From the NCBI GenBank assembly GCA_016802295.1, contig JAESIW010000180.1:4846986-4910985 (forward strand): a stretch of 64,000 nt of DNA, read 5' to 3'. The DNA comes from Brachionus rotundiformis. Taxonomy: Eukaryota; Rotifera; Eurotatoria; Ploima; Brachionidae. The notes beneath the pieces were generated by a model. It was not told the origin of the DNA and searched no databases. It saw only the letters and a program-made list of their open reading frames with translations. Positions 38,200 through 50,030 of the stretch are shown here, in pieces. Both the position numbers and the translations under genes were made by a program. The number at the start of each line of letters is the position of its first letter. The first letter of the stretch is position 1.

Positions 38200-38970
38200 T
38201 TCAATGACAAGAATTATCTCAAGTCTCAAATAATGTTGATCGTTCTTATATAAAAGATTTTAGAAATTTTTCCAACTTTGACAATAAGCTTAAAATTTTT
38301 CATCTCAATAACAATTCAATTTTTGGGAATATATTTGAAATGAATGAAATTCTTAATAGCCGTACGTTTGACATTGTTTGTTTTAGTGAATCAAAACTTG
38401 ATCAAACAATACCAAATTCTTATTTAAATAACAATTGTTATTCAAAATTAAGATTAGACAGGAATAGACACTGAGGTGGCCTTCTTGTATTCACAAAAAA
38501 CTCTTCGAAAGTTACCCTTAATCATACTACGGAACTAGTTTTCTTTCAACTTAAGCTTCATGACCAATTCTTAAAATTTTGTGTATTGTTATCGTTCAAC
38601 AAATTCAAATGAAACTAAATTTCTTGATGATATTGAAGATTTTATTCAATCTTTAAATTTAAATGATCCTTTATTGGTTTTTGGTGATCTCAACTGTGAC
38701 CCATCAAAGAAGCTGATTAATAACTTTACAAATATTATTAATAATAATGACTTGGTAAATTTTGTTTATCAACCCACTAGAGTATGATCTCGATATCACA
38801 AAAAGAGAAATTAATATCTGGAATCAGAATCAGTCATTGATCTTTTTTTGCATAACGCTGATCTTGTTGATAACACATCTGTGATTGACTGTCCATTTAG
38901 TGACCACAAACTTGTTTTAGCTAAATTTACAGTTGCTAAACTAAAAAAAAACTATTTTTTGTAAGCTGCC
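38200..38970 (+). pseudogene. LINE endonuclease domain (5' half of a split LINE)
   Basis: APE-endonuclease motifs are in order with frame breaks: LKIFHLNNNSIFGNIFEM, FDIVCFSESKLDQTIPNSY with the catalytic Glu, GGLLVFTKN, LLVFGDLNCDPSKKL, and SVIDCPFSDHKLVLAKF (SDH motif). The coding trace ends at about 38960, where unrelated DNA begins. Confidence 0.8.
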
Positions 38971-39399
38971 CCAAGTCATAAACACTAGTAGGCTAGGATT
39001 ATCAAAAATTCACCCCAAAAACTTTTTTTAGGTTAATTATGACGCAGAATTCGATTTTATTAGTGAAAAAGTTGGGTTTTTATATCTTTTACCTGAGTTT
39101 CAGGTTGGGGTTTAAAAAAAACGTTTTGTTTCATAAAATGTGAAGTATATAGAAATCTACTTTTTTTTTTATGAAAATTTATCCCAATTTTACTCGGATT
39201 AGTCGTTTTTTATCATCCATTAGTTTATTTTCCCTTTTTTTTTTGGCGATTTTTAGAAAAAAATGTTTTTATTTTTTAATATGCTTTTAAATTTTATTTC
39301 GTATATAAGACTTTTTTCAAGGAGTGTGATTTTCGGCTTAAATTAAAGATAATTTATTAAGAAAAAGGAATAGGTGGTATTTTGGATAATATTGTCTAT

Positions 39400-41170
39400 T
39401 GAGTAAAATACAATAATTTAAAGATACCGATGTAATAAATATAAAGATTTTTCTGTATATATTAATGTATTAAAATCTTTGCTTTTTTAATGACAAATAA
39501 CTTTACCACGCGATTTTGCTTCAAATAGCTTTTCTAAGACATTTTGATAGCTTGCACCGCTTTGAAACATTTCCAGAGTTCTCCAGAATCTATTCCATAG
39601 CTTAATATTCAAATCTATATTTTTATATTCATTTATGGCCTTTAAAATTAAGTCTAAGAAATTGTTGAAATCTTGATCATTTTTTTTTCTTTCAAAACCT
39701 TTCAGCACCAAACTCCTTCGATTGGGTTGAATTCACAATGATATTTAGGACAAAATAAAACGTTAAAACCATTTTCGGTGGCTAAAGGTTGAAGATAAGT
39801 ATTACCATTATTAAATGCTGGATGTTCCATAAGGAGTTCTCTTAGCTGTTCGAGTCTCAATTGTTTTGAATATTCCTCATCTTGAATTAAGTTTAAATCA
39901 ATACAAATTCTTATTAAACCTCTATAGCGATCTCTTTCGTCAAGAAATTTACAGTTAAAAAATTTTTAGTAAATAAAGAAAAAAAAAATTTAAAAAAAAA
40001 CCTTTTTTCTCTTTCTCCTTCAGTCAACATTATTTCATTAAACATACAATTTGTATTTGGATTTTTATTTAGCATTTTTTCGTCATAATTTTTTGCAGAA
40101 TGAGTTCGAGTATTATCCTCGTTGCAATCTATATCATGATCTTTAAACTTCTTTTTGAAGCGAATCAAAATAAAAAGTCTTTAAAACTGTTTTAAAATTT
40201 GATCATTATCAAAATATGCATCTTTTCTTGGCTAAATTCAGGCGTTTGCCGAACGGGAAAAACATCATTTTTAGAAATTTCAGGATGAGATTTTAAAGCG
40301 TCTTGCTATTCTTCATCACCTATTTCAAAAATTGTTTTTGTCTGAAAAAGTCCATCTAAAATTTGAAGTTTCACCCAACCTAAAAGTTCTAACTCATCGT
40401 GAGAAATTAAAATTTTTTTTTTCTCATCGGGGAAATCCAAGAATAAACAATATCTTTTTTTTAGGGGCATAATAAAAATCTTTTAAATTAATCAAATGTT
40501 AAATAAATTTTTGTCGAGCTAACAAGACATCCTCTCTTTGATGCCCTTCTAAATTCGGCCTATTTTTATTAGAATCATATATGGCACCCGACTTTAAAAG
40601 ATCCACTCGACAGCTCTCAACTGATCTTACCATAATTTCAGGCTCGATTTCTATTTTAATCTTTTATCAAGAAAAACTGCCAAGCTCATCGCTTCAAAGT
40701 TGCATTCTTTTGTATATATTTCAGTAAGAGCATACGATTTTTCATCATTGAGTATTTCAGGAAAGTTTTCATAAAATTGTATACTTTTGTAAGAACCTCT
40801 ATTGTCTCTCAAAATTATGCATATATTTCCCTCATCAATAATTGTAGTTATGTTTGAGTCGATGCATCCTTTTTTAAAACTTTTGTTTAAATACTTTTTT
40901 TTAATTTATTATATTAAAGCGTAAATTTAATTAAAATTTTATAAATTTTTTTAAGATTATCTTGATCTGGAATGCTCATCATTTCATCAGCCATGTTTAT
41001 TTTGACTTCTGGAGCCATAATATTTACCCTAAGTTTAGTAATTTTCCTATTACCAATGGTTCTACGTTTAATTCGAGCCATTTTTTTTTTAATATTTTAC
41101 TGATTTTAAATCTAAATAGAATGTTTTTAAGACAAGATATCAACAAACCCCCACCTATTTCTATAGAGGA
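39400..41170 (-). mobile_element. Degenerate IS630/Tc1-like DDE transposon
   Basis: The minus strand reads, with several stops and frameshifts, ARIKRRTIGNRKITKL, then GHQREDVLLARQKFI, KKKILISHDELELLGW (DE pair) and FCPKYHCEFNPIEGVW, the last matching the ELNPIE-x-x-W signature of DDE_3 transposases. A C-terminal helical region runs to KSRGKVICH and a stop near 39487. Terminal inverted repeats could not be defined. It sits exactly between the two halves of a LINE. Confidence 0.7.
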
Positions 41171-41225
41171 GACTTAGTTCTCTTAAATAAAAAAAAATTA
41201 TCTATTTTGAAATAATTTTACGGGA

Positions 41226-42540
41226 GATTACCCGCCAAAAATGCTAAATCATCGTCTAAATCATCATTATTGAAAAGTGATTTCAATACCAAATGATTGG
41301 AAAATGACTGTTGTTACACCATTATTTAAAAATAAAGCCTCAACTGATGATCAAAATTGTTATCGTGGCATATCTGTTTTAACACCAATCGCAAAAATGT
41401 TTGAGAAACTTATTCAAAAACAAATAAGCATTTATCTAGCTGAAACTAAGACACTCTCAATTATTCAACATGGTTTAAATGCTTTAATCAGCCTTAGATG
41501 AAATCATTTCGAAAATTAACCAAATTAAAAGTAAACGTTTAATCAGTATCTTTCTGTTTATAGATTTTAGAAAGGCCTTTGATACGGTCGAGAAAATTAT
41601 TTTGCGAACAGATCCCAATTGGTGAAGATTGATGAGTACACTTCTAACTCAAGAACAATCAAAATAGGTATCCCCCAGGGGAGTATTCTAGGACCACTTT
41701 TATTTTTGATTTATATAAATGATATTGTTTTATTCTTATCAGACTTCATCGTGAAATTATTTGCTGATGATACAACTCTAATTAAACAGGGGATAATCTA
41801 TCTGAACTTATTCATTCTTTTCTTGTATCAATTCAAAAGTTATTTACTTGTTGTAAATTCAATAGTATAGATATTAACTGGTCCGAAACTAAATTTATTT
41901 TTATCTCAAATAAATCAAAACTTATTTCTGCCAAGCTTCAGTTCTTCAAATCATTTATAATGACGTTCTTTGACTACTGTCTATCATTATCAATATAATT
42001 TACAAAAAGATCAATTCAAAAATTAGCGAATTCTTGTTACTTTTGTGTTCAAAGATTATTAAATATTCGTCCAAGTATAAATTGCAAAGATGACAAACAT
42101 TTTAAATATTGAGTTGAATAAATTTAAGGTTGACTGCTTTCAGCATAGAATTATCAAACGTCTTGCTCACTTTGTACATAAAATTGTAAATCTAAAAACA
42201 TCGCCTGTAGACTTAAAAGAAATTTTAATCAGCAACCACTCGAAAAATAATGTTTAAACGCTAAGACATTCAATTGAATATCTTGTTCCTTATAAAGGCA
42301 AGTTTAATGATTATAGTGAAAAAACTTTTGATAATTATTTTTCTAAGTTCATAGATGAATTGCTTATCGATGATATACATTTAGATTTTTTCTTATTTAA
42401 ACGAAGAACATACAATAACATTAATTTAATTTTCATAAAATTTTGTAAATTATTTTCTAATTATGATGTTAACTTCAAAAATCTTACTTTTTATCAATAT
42501 TTTGAATTTTTATTTTCTTTTACTTTTATTAAATGAGCTC
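41226..42540 (+). pseudogene. LINE reverse transcriptase (3' half of the split LINE)
   Basis: RT motifs across several frame breaks: IPNDWKMTVVTPLFKNK, YRGISVLTPIAKMFEKLI, FLFIDFRKAFDTVEK, IGIPQGSILGPLLFLIYIND, and the catalytic box KLFADDTTL, which is intact here. Decayed thumb and C-terminal sequence follow to about 42540. It continues the endonuclease half at 38200-38970. Confidence 0.85.
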
Positions 42541-42599
42541 ATCCATTTAGGGGTTTTTTACCTTAGGTCTCTTTGATTGAGTTGAAATATAAACATTAA

Positions 42600-43030
42600 T
42601 CTTTTGTAGATTATTTAATAAAGTGTTCATTTTGATTAAAGTGTAATAATTTAGGTACAATTTGAATGCATTAAATCGATTTGCAGAGTTTAATTTAGAA
42701 AAAAATAAGTCTAAATTATTTAAGAGAAAATAAGCGAAAAATCATACAAAAACTGATTAAAACAATTGATTTTTCAAAAATTATCAGTCTTTTGTCAAAA
42801 TATACAAGTAAATGGTTACATTTAAAATGAAATAATTTTTCTTTTCATATTTGAATGATTCTTCGTTATAATTGCTGAATTATCTTATTAAATCAGGTGT
42901 CAATACATTTTATCAACTTACTGGACAATTTATCGCACAAAGTCTTGTTTTTCTTGTTTTTAATAATAAACTTACATTTTTTCTGTATTATTAAATTAAC
43001 GGTATTAAAATACTACTTCTATCTGATATT
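42600..43030 (+). repeat. Diverged copy of the 515-bp repeat unit
   Basis: Order of blocks is the same as in the array at 46614-47880: taatttaggtacaatttgaa, the run of aaataagtctaaattattt, tcatacaaaaactgattaaa, and catatttgaatgattcttcg. Many substitutions and gaps separate it from the array copies. Confidence 0.7.
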
Positions 43031-43095
43031 ATACTTTAAAAACAAGTAAAAAATGTACAAAAATTCATAACATATATTGGACTCTTATTAAGTCT

Positions 43096-44190
43096 TTAAA
43101 AAACAAAGACGTTAACAAATCTTGGAATGAGTAAAAAATAGTTGGACCAAAATTGAATTTTAACTGTTCTTGATGCTGATGGCCTTTTGTTAGCTTGCCC
43201 ATTTGTCTTTGAAGGTTGAGTTGCTTTTCGCATTGCTCGATGAGATGATTGTCTATTAGTGGTACTTATACCAGTTTTGGAAGATAGAATGGTAGCTATT
43301 GTAAATGAAGATTGCTGAGTTGATGGCGACGACCCAATTAATAACTTTTCCATTTCAACAATCCTGGTGTATTCACTTTTGATTTTTTTCTGCTCTACAC
43401 GAGGAGAAATTACATCTTCTTTATTGTTCGTATCAGAATCAATATATGTTTCGGATTGATAATAAGATTCATCCTCATCATATTCAACGCTTTCCTCAAA
43501 AGAAGAATTATTATTACTGATATCTTGCTCATCTTCTCCACATTCCTCATCGTTGAAAGAGTCAAAGATATAACTAAAATTGTGACGTTTCCTCATAGTT
43601 GACTCAAGCTTGCTGATTAGTTTCGAGGATTCTAAAGCATTATTGGTCGATGGCACAACGGGTAATAGCATTTAAACCAACCTTTTAATTTTTAAAAAAA
43701 TTATTAAATAAATGATGAAAATATTAAAATATATATATTAATAATACCTTGTAGTCCACTCCCAGCAAAAATAGTCAAGAAAATTGTCTATAAATAAGAT
43801 TTATGATTTATTTTCTGGGCTTCGGTGATGAAACGATTCAGTTGCTCGTCTACCTTACGTATTACATGAGCAAAGCATATCTCTCTCTTTTCTAAAATAT
43901 CAGCGAATGCTTCTTGAAATCCATTGGTAATTGTTTCCGCACCTTCTGCTTTTTCAATCTTTTGCGAATACTGCAGTTGCATCACATCGAAAACAACTTT
44001 TTTAAGTTATTCAAAAAGGAAATTGAAGTCATTTCCTGTTTCGTTGGTTTAAATACAAAAACCAAACGGATAAGTGATTTTGGCGATCAGTAATACCAAT
44101 CATACAGACTGGGAAACCTTGATGGAAATGAGTTTGTAAGGAGCATCTATTTTTAAATGCTTTGTGTAAAAACCAAAGATAATTTTTTGA
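43096..44190 (-). pseudogene. MULE transposase remnant (right-arm copy)
   Basis: Inverted copy of the remnant at 36540-37700 with the same AEGAETITNGFQEAF, CFAHVIRKVD and STNNALESSKLISK blocks and only a few substitutions (for example R for S in EQLNRF). Beyond the shared end its C-terminus continues differently, reading QANKRPSASRTVKIQFW up to a stop at 43096, whereas the left copy changes to another sequence. Confidence 0.8.
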
Positions 44191-44609
44191 AAATCCCTTT
44201 TAATTAATTGCGAATTTATTATTACTTTTTCGAATGAAAATTTTTTTAGATTTTTTGATTTTGAGATTTTTTTTTCTCATCTCAAGAATGTAAAAATATA
44301 AAAATGTACAAAAAATAGCATTTTGCCAAAAAAAAAACAAAAAACTTAATTTGTGTCATATGCTAACATTTTTTAAAGTTTTGGCAATAATTAGTAAAAT
44401 AAATTGGTGATTTTAGGGTTACTTTTTGGCATTGTTGTATATTTCTTTTCTTGTGCTAAAGATTCATTTTCGTATACTTGTTCGTCTAGTTATTCGTCAC
44501 TTGAGTTATCGCTTTTTATTTCATTTTCTACTCTTTGTTGTTTTTCTTTTTCATTTCTTTTTTCGTTATAAAATGATTGTTCATTAAAAAATTCAATTAA
44601 TTTTAGTGT
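43216..44609 (-). repeat. Right arm of the 1394-bp inverted repeat
   Basis: Reverse complement of 36130-37523. Outer edge at 44609 cuts the vWA pseudogene in mid-codon context and abuts an unrelated Sel1-like coding fragment, so this arm is the transposed or inverted copy. Confidence 0.93.
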
Positions 44610-44611
44610 TC

Positions 44612-45005
44612 AAGCGGTCAAGTATTGTGAGCGGGCAGTTGAGCATGGCAGTGCACATGCGTCGAACAACCACGGCTTGATCTTTATGAATGCTGATCGA
44701 GAAGTTAAAGATTTGGAGCGGGCCCAAGTCTTGTTTTTCTACTCGCAGAAAAAAGACTCACTCGAAGCCATAATGAGCCTTGTGTTTGTGTACTTGGGCA
44801 AAGGTGATCGTTTGCATAAAACAATCGAATAGTGGGCATTGGTCACTTTGCTGGCATCACTCGGACAAATGCTAAAAAAAGCCTTTATAGTCCTTAAGAG
44901 CATCAGTAAAGCAGTTGAGTTTTTGAGTACAGCAGCCCTAAAATAAGTGCTAAAAGAGTTGTGTGGATCTTTGGACAAAACATAGTCATACTGTTTGATG
45001 CACAT
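44612..45005 (+). pseudogene. Sel1/TPR-repeat gene fragment, noticeably less AT-rich
   Basis: The plus strand reads AVKYCERAVEHGSAHASNNH, GLIFMNADREVKDLERAQVL and EAIMSLVFVYLGKGD, the helix pattern of Sel1-like repeats. A stop TAG follows at about 44830, with the frame continuing to KAVEFLSTAALK and a further stop. No start codon and no flanking exons are visible. Base composition is clearly richer in G and C than the surroundings, like the captured fatty acid synthase piece further right. It directly touches the outer end of the right inverted arm. Confidence 0.6.
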
Positions 45006-45539
45006 TTTGAATTATCATCTTCTCAAATTCTTTCCATGGTCGAAATAGCAGAGAAAAAAAGATCGACTGACCAAAGTTGTCACGTTGTGGCAAAAACATC
45101 AGAAAATAAGCCATGTTATCGGAGTTGAAAAAAAATTTGTGTGTTGAACACGCTTCTTAGTAAGTCACGATAAGAATTTATTGATCCAAGAAATAAAAAA
45201 AAGTTCTAATTTTTAATTAAAAATAAAATGAATTTTTTTATAATATATGAATCTTCTTTATAAAGCATATCTTAAGACTTTGTTCTCATGCTTTTTGATT
45301 TTTTTTGTAAGCTCATACTAGAAAACAAAGATTTTTTTTAAACCACTTGAGTTGAATAAAAAAAACTAAGATCTTAAAAAAATTGTTTATTTTTTCTTTA
45401 TAATTCCAAAAAATCCTTTAAAAATTTTTTTTTTCTTTTTCTCTTTTTCGGCTTTAAAAAACAAAGTTAAAGAATTAAGTGATTTTAATTTTTTTTAATG
45501 TTTTAACTTTTAAAATCGATTTTCTCTTAGTTTTTATCT

Positions 45540-46100
45540 TTATGAATTAATTTTCTTTATTCAAGTGCATGCTAACTTCAACAATTTCATCAAGGACATT
45601 TGGTCTAGTTCGACCAAAAATATCCCATTAAAAAAAATTCAAGGTGACAATTCTACTAAATTGACAAGCTTTCAAGCAACTATAAGTGCAATGAGACTGA
45701 AGTTTATGTTCAATTTGCTCAAATGAAAACTATATTTGGTGTTGTTTTTTTTATGTTTTTTACTTTCTTTTGCCTTTTTGAAACTTAATTAAGTACAACT
45801 AATCAGGTAAATTTTTTTTAAACTGAAAAATTCAACTCTAATTCTTAATTAACTACCAGAATATATGATCCGAACCTGTTTCATTGCGTCCCAATGCAAT
45901 CCCAAACTTACACTTACGACAGTTTCAAAGAATTTAAATTAAAAATTAAAAAATTAATTATTTTTTTCATAACTTTGGTCCGGTCAATGTGATATTAATC
46001 CTTATGAAAATGCAGTCATGAATGAATTTTTTTCAAAATTAAAGATGAACGTAACAGACTCTATTATTACACGTGAGATTATCTAATTTAATTTTCTATT
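45540..46100 (+). other. Possible decayed exons of an unknown membrane or secreted protein
   Basis: Coding-like pieces on the plus strand: FNNFIKDIWSSSTKNIPLKK and YKCNETEVYVQFAQMKTIF followed by a hydrophobic run (45560-45790), YDPNLFHCVPMQSQTYTYDS (45860-45930), and CDINPYENAVMNEFF (45990-46035). They are separated by AT-rich gaps with GT/AG-like edges. I do not recognise the family. Confidence 0.3.
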
Positions 46101-46289
46101 TCTTAATTTTGCATACTTGCCCTAAAGTTAAAAAAAAATGACATATATAAATTTTCTTATGTATTTTTTTATAATTGTTTCTTTATTTATTTGTAAATTG
46201 ATAATTTGTTTTAAAAGATAATTTGTCAAGCTTTAAAAGTCTTTTGTTTTTTTTTCTGTCGAAAGTTAAAAAAAAATTTTTTTTTCTCT

Positions 46290-46535
46290 ACCAACTAACA
46301 TCAGCTCAAGTGAGCTACGTAAGCCAAACAAACATTTTTATTTTCTCTCATTTTGTTGTAAGGGGCGAGGAGGATTAAAATATATATGTCTCAAAGTAAA
46401 GCGCGAGGGATGTAATAAAACACTATTACGTCTTAGCGAGAGCTTTCAGTAGTCCTCTAAGCCTCCTCCTTGAACGATAGTCTGACGCGAGTTAGCTATC
46501 GTTCAACACATATATAAAATCATTATTATTATTAG
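46290..46535 (+). mobile_element. LINE/SINE-type 3' end with perfect hairpin
   Basis: A less AT-rich stretch with GAGGAGG- and CCTCCTCC-type blocks ends in a perfect 10-bp stem, tgaacgatag (46471-46480) with ctatcgttca (46496-46505), and then an (ATT)n tail. A terminal hairpin followed by short tandem repeats is typical of the 3' end recognised by LINE reverse transcriptases. No coding part is attached. Confidence 0.6.
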
Positions 46536-46613
46536 TGGTTTTTTAAATAAAGTATTTTGAAAGTTTATCGACTCTTGATTACTAACCCCGAACCCCCCAT
46601 TCAAACCATTACA

Positions 46614-47880
46614 ATATGCAACTAAATGATGAAATTTTAAATGATATAGTTTTTCTATTCATATTTGAGCGATTCATCGTTATAAAAGCTGATTTAACTG
46701 TTTTAATAATATATTAATGCATTCTATCTTCTTATTTAAGTATATTAATGCACAAGGTTTTATTTTAATGTTTTTCGAAAGAGAGTTGCATTTTATCTGT
46801 ATTATTAAATTTAATGTATTTAAACACTGCTAAAATGTTATTAATTATTAAAAACATAAGATTATTAAGTTAATTCCTTAAATATTGATCAATTTAAGTA
46901 AAAAAATATTTTTATAGAAATAACAATTATTATTCGTTGAATATTGAAATAAAATTTTCGTTTAGATTAATAAGTAATAATTTAGGTACAATTCGAATGG
47001 TTTTAATTGATTTTCAATGATAAATTGAGAGAAAAAAACATCTAAATTATTTTAGATTAAATAAGCGTAAAATCGTACAAAACCTGATTAAAAACATTGA
47101 TAACTGAAGCATTATTATCGTTATGTCAAAATATGCAACTAAATGATGAAATTTTAAATGAAATAGTTTTTCTATTCATATTTGAGCGATTCATCGTTAT
47201 AAAAGCTGATTTAACTGTTTATTAATATATTAATGCATTCTATCTTCTTATTTAAGTATATTAATGCACAAGGTTCTTTTTTAATGTTTTTCGAAAGAGA
47301 GTTGCATTTTATCTGTATTATTAAATTTAATGTATTTAAACACTGCTAAAATGTTATTAATTATTAAAAACATAAGATTATTAAGTTAATTCCTTAAATA
47401 TTGATCAATTTAAGTAAAAAATATTTTTATAGAAATAACAATTATTATTCGTTGAATATTGAAATAATATTTTCGTTTAGATTAATAAGTAATAATTTAG
47501 GTACAATTCGAATGGTTTTAATTGATTTTCAATAAGTTGAGAGAAAAAAACATCTAAATTATTTTAAATTTAATAAGTGTAAAATCGTACAAAACCTGAT
47601 TAAAAACATTGATAACTGAAGCATTATCATCGTTACGTCAAAATATGCAACTAAATGATGAAATTTTAAATGAAATAGTTTTTCTATTCAAATTTGAGCG
47701 ATTCATCGTTATTAAAGCTGTTTTAACTGTTTTAATAATATTTTAATACATTTTATCTTCTTATTTAAGTATATTAATGCACAAGGTTCTATTTTAATGT
47801 TTTTCGAAAGAGAGTTGCATTTTATCTGTATTATTAAATTTAATGTATTTAAACACTGCTAAAATGTTATTAATTATTAA
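46614..47880 (+). repeat. Tandem array of a 515-bp unit, plus orientation
   Basis: Unit starts at atatgcaactaaatgatgaa are at 46614, 47131 and 47643, giving periods of 517 and 512 bp. Copies are near-identical by eye. The third copy is cut off by the assembly gap at 47881. The unit has no convincing coding content. Confidence 0.93.
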
Positions 47881-48757
47881 NNNNNNNNNNNNNNNNNNNN
47901 NNNNNNNNNNNNNNNNNNNNNNNNNNNNNNNNNNNNNNNNNNNNNNNNNNNNNNNNNNNNNNNNNNNNNNNNNNNNNNNNNNNNNNNNNNNNNNNNNNNN
48001 NNNNNNNNNNNNNNNNNNNNNNNNNNNNNNNNNNNNNNNNNNNNNNNNNNNNNNNNNNNNNNNNNNNNNNNNNNNNNNNNNNNNNNNNNNNNNNNNNNNN
48101 NNNNNNNNNNNNNNNNNNNNNNNNNNNNNNNNNNNNNNNNNNNNNNNNNNNNNNNNNNNNNNNNNNNNNNNNNNNNNNNNNNNNNNNNNNNNNNNNNNNN
48201 NNNNNNNNNNNNNNNNNNNNNNNNNNNNNNNNNNNNNNNNNNNNNNNNNNNNNNNNNNNNNNNNNNNNNNNNNNNNNNNNNNNNNNNNNNNNNNNNNNNN
48301 NNNNNNNNNNNNNNNNNNNNNNNNNNNNNNNNNNNNNNNNNNNNNNNNNNNNNNNNNNNNNNNNNNNNNNNNNNNNNNNNNNNNNNNNNNNNNNNNNNNN
48401 NNNNNNNNNNNNNNNNNNNNNNNNNNNNNNNNNNNNNNNNNNNNNNNNNNNNNNNNNNNNNNNNNNNNNNNNNNNNNNNNNNNNNNNNNNNNNNNNNNNN
48501 NNNNNNNNNNNNNNNNNNNNNNNNNNNNNNNNNNNNNNNNNNNNNNNNNNNNNNNNNNNNNNNNNNNNNNNNNNNNNNNNNNNNNNNNNNNNNNNNNNNN
48601 NNNNNNNNNNNNNNNNNNNNNNNNNNNNNNNNNNNNNNNNNNNNNNNNNNNNNNNNNNNNNNNNNNNNNNNNNNNNNNNNNNNNNNNNNNNNNNNNNNNN
48701 NNNNNNNNNNNNNNNNNNNNNNNNNNNNNNNNNNNNNNNNNNNNNNNNNNNNNNNNN
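47881..48757. other. Assembly gap (877 N)
   Basis: Run of N. It lies exactly where the 515-bp repeat changes orientation, so collapse of a palindromic repeat is the likely cause. An open frame drawn across it is meaningless. Confidence 1.
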
Positions 48758-49453
48758 GTTTTGTACGATTTTGGGCTTATATTATCTAAAATAAATTAGA
48801 TGAATTTTTCTTTTAATTTAACCTTGAAAATCAATTAAAAGCATTCGAATTGTACCTAAATTATTACTTATTAATCAAAACGAACACTTTATTTTAATAA
48901 TCAACGAATAATAATTGTTATTTCAAAAACAATATTTTTTTACTTAAATTGATCAATATTTTACGAATTAACTTAATAATCTTAGGTTTTTAATAATTAA
49001 TAACATTGTAGCAGTTTTTAAATTCATTAAATTTAATTATACAGAAAAAATGCAACTCTCTTTCGAAAAAACATTAAAATAGAACCTTGTGCATTTAAAT
49101 ACTCAAATAAGTTCATAAAATGTATTAAAATATTATTAAAACAGTTAAATCAGCTCTAATAACGATGAATCGCTCAAATATGAATAGGAAAACTAGTTCA
49201 TTTAAAATTTCATCATTTAGTTGTATTTTTTGACATAACGATGATAATCTTAAAGTTATCAATGTTTTTAATTAAATTTTGTAGGATTTTATGCTTATTT
49301 AATCTAAAATAATTTAGATGTATTTTTCTCTCAATTTAACCTTGAAAATCAATTAAAAGCATTCGAATTGTATCTAAATTATTACTTATTAATCAAAACG
49401 AACACTTTATTTCAATATATTATTAAAACACTTAAATCATTATTTATAACGAT
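48758..49453 (-). repeat. 515-bp unit array, minus orientation
   Basis: Reverse-complement copies of the unit at 46614-47880, somewhat more diverged. The last unit has an internal deletion near 49420 (caatat joined to attattaaaacacttaaatc) and is then interrupted at 49453 by the MULE. Confidence 0.9.
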
Positions 49454-49462
49454 GAATTTCTC
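49454..49462. repeat. Target site duplication of the MULE, left
   Basis: Nine bases, gaatttctc, repeated exactly at 63700-63708, immediately outside the terminal inverted repeats. Uninterrupted copies of the 515-bp unit read cgatgaatcgctcaaatatg at this place, so the site is the host repeat. Confidence 0.92.
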
Positions 49463-49865
49463 GGCATTGTGAATTTTGGTACAAAAAACAAATAAAAAAT
49501 ATAAAAAAGGCCATAGCTCAGGTTCTGAAGGAGCAAAACATGTTCTGTAAATTGTAGCATCTGAAACATCCTTTGTACCACTAATATACTGATTCTGCAC
49601 AACTCTGCAATACATCTGCAAAATTCAGAATTTAGTGAATTTTAGTACAAAATCAAAATCAAAATATAAAATACACCATAATTTTAATTTGGACAAGCGA
49701 AAAAATATTCTGTAAAATGGAGCAACTGCTACATCCTCTGTACCACCACTTAATGTAAAAATAATAATCTAAAATTCAAAATCTTACAAAGCATTTAAAC
49801 CAGTGTTTAGGAAACCTAAAGTATAGAATTTTAAAATTTTTGTAATGTTTAAAATGTGTTTTCTA
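49463..49865 (+). repeat. MULE terminal inverted repeat, left
   Basis: Pairs with the reverse complement of 63297-63699; I count roughly twenty differences over the first 375 bases. It is itself an old tandem duplication: gtgaattttggtacaaaa (49469) and gtgaattttagtacaaaa (49635) start two related half-units, each ending in a ctgtaa...acatcctttgtaccac-like block. Confidence 0.93.
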
Positions 49866-50030
49866 TTGAAATTTTAATCAAATACTAAATTAAGCTTCTT
49901 TTATAAGCAGGTTTAAATAGCAAACAAAAATTTTTTTTTTTCCCAAAATTTTCTAAATCATACAAAAAGTATTTTTAGAGAGCATTTTTTGATACGTGTT
50001 AATTCAATTTAAAAAGCCAAACAAAACAAA

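Larger units (their letters stand above)
37524..43215. other. Spacer between the inverted arms, filled with nested element remnants
   Basis: Holds a LINE split in two (38200-38970 and 41226-42540), a DDE transposon remnant between the halves, and a diverged 515-bp repeat unit next to the right arm. 37524-38200 has decayed coding traces without a firm assignment. Confidence 0.7.

Noticed and set aside
44739..45005. Minus-strand 88-codon ORF
   Set aside because: Antisense of the Sel1-like fragment, whose helix-repeat pattern is clear on the plus strand.
47843..48799. 318-codon open frame across the N run
   Set aside because: It is an artefact of translating N; real sequence covers only a few codons at each end.
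49412..49621. Short minus-strand ORF and its partner at 63542-63766 as a conserved gene
   Set aside because: They are the same reading of the two inverted termini, interrupted and without protein features; conservation comes from the repeat.
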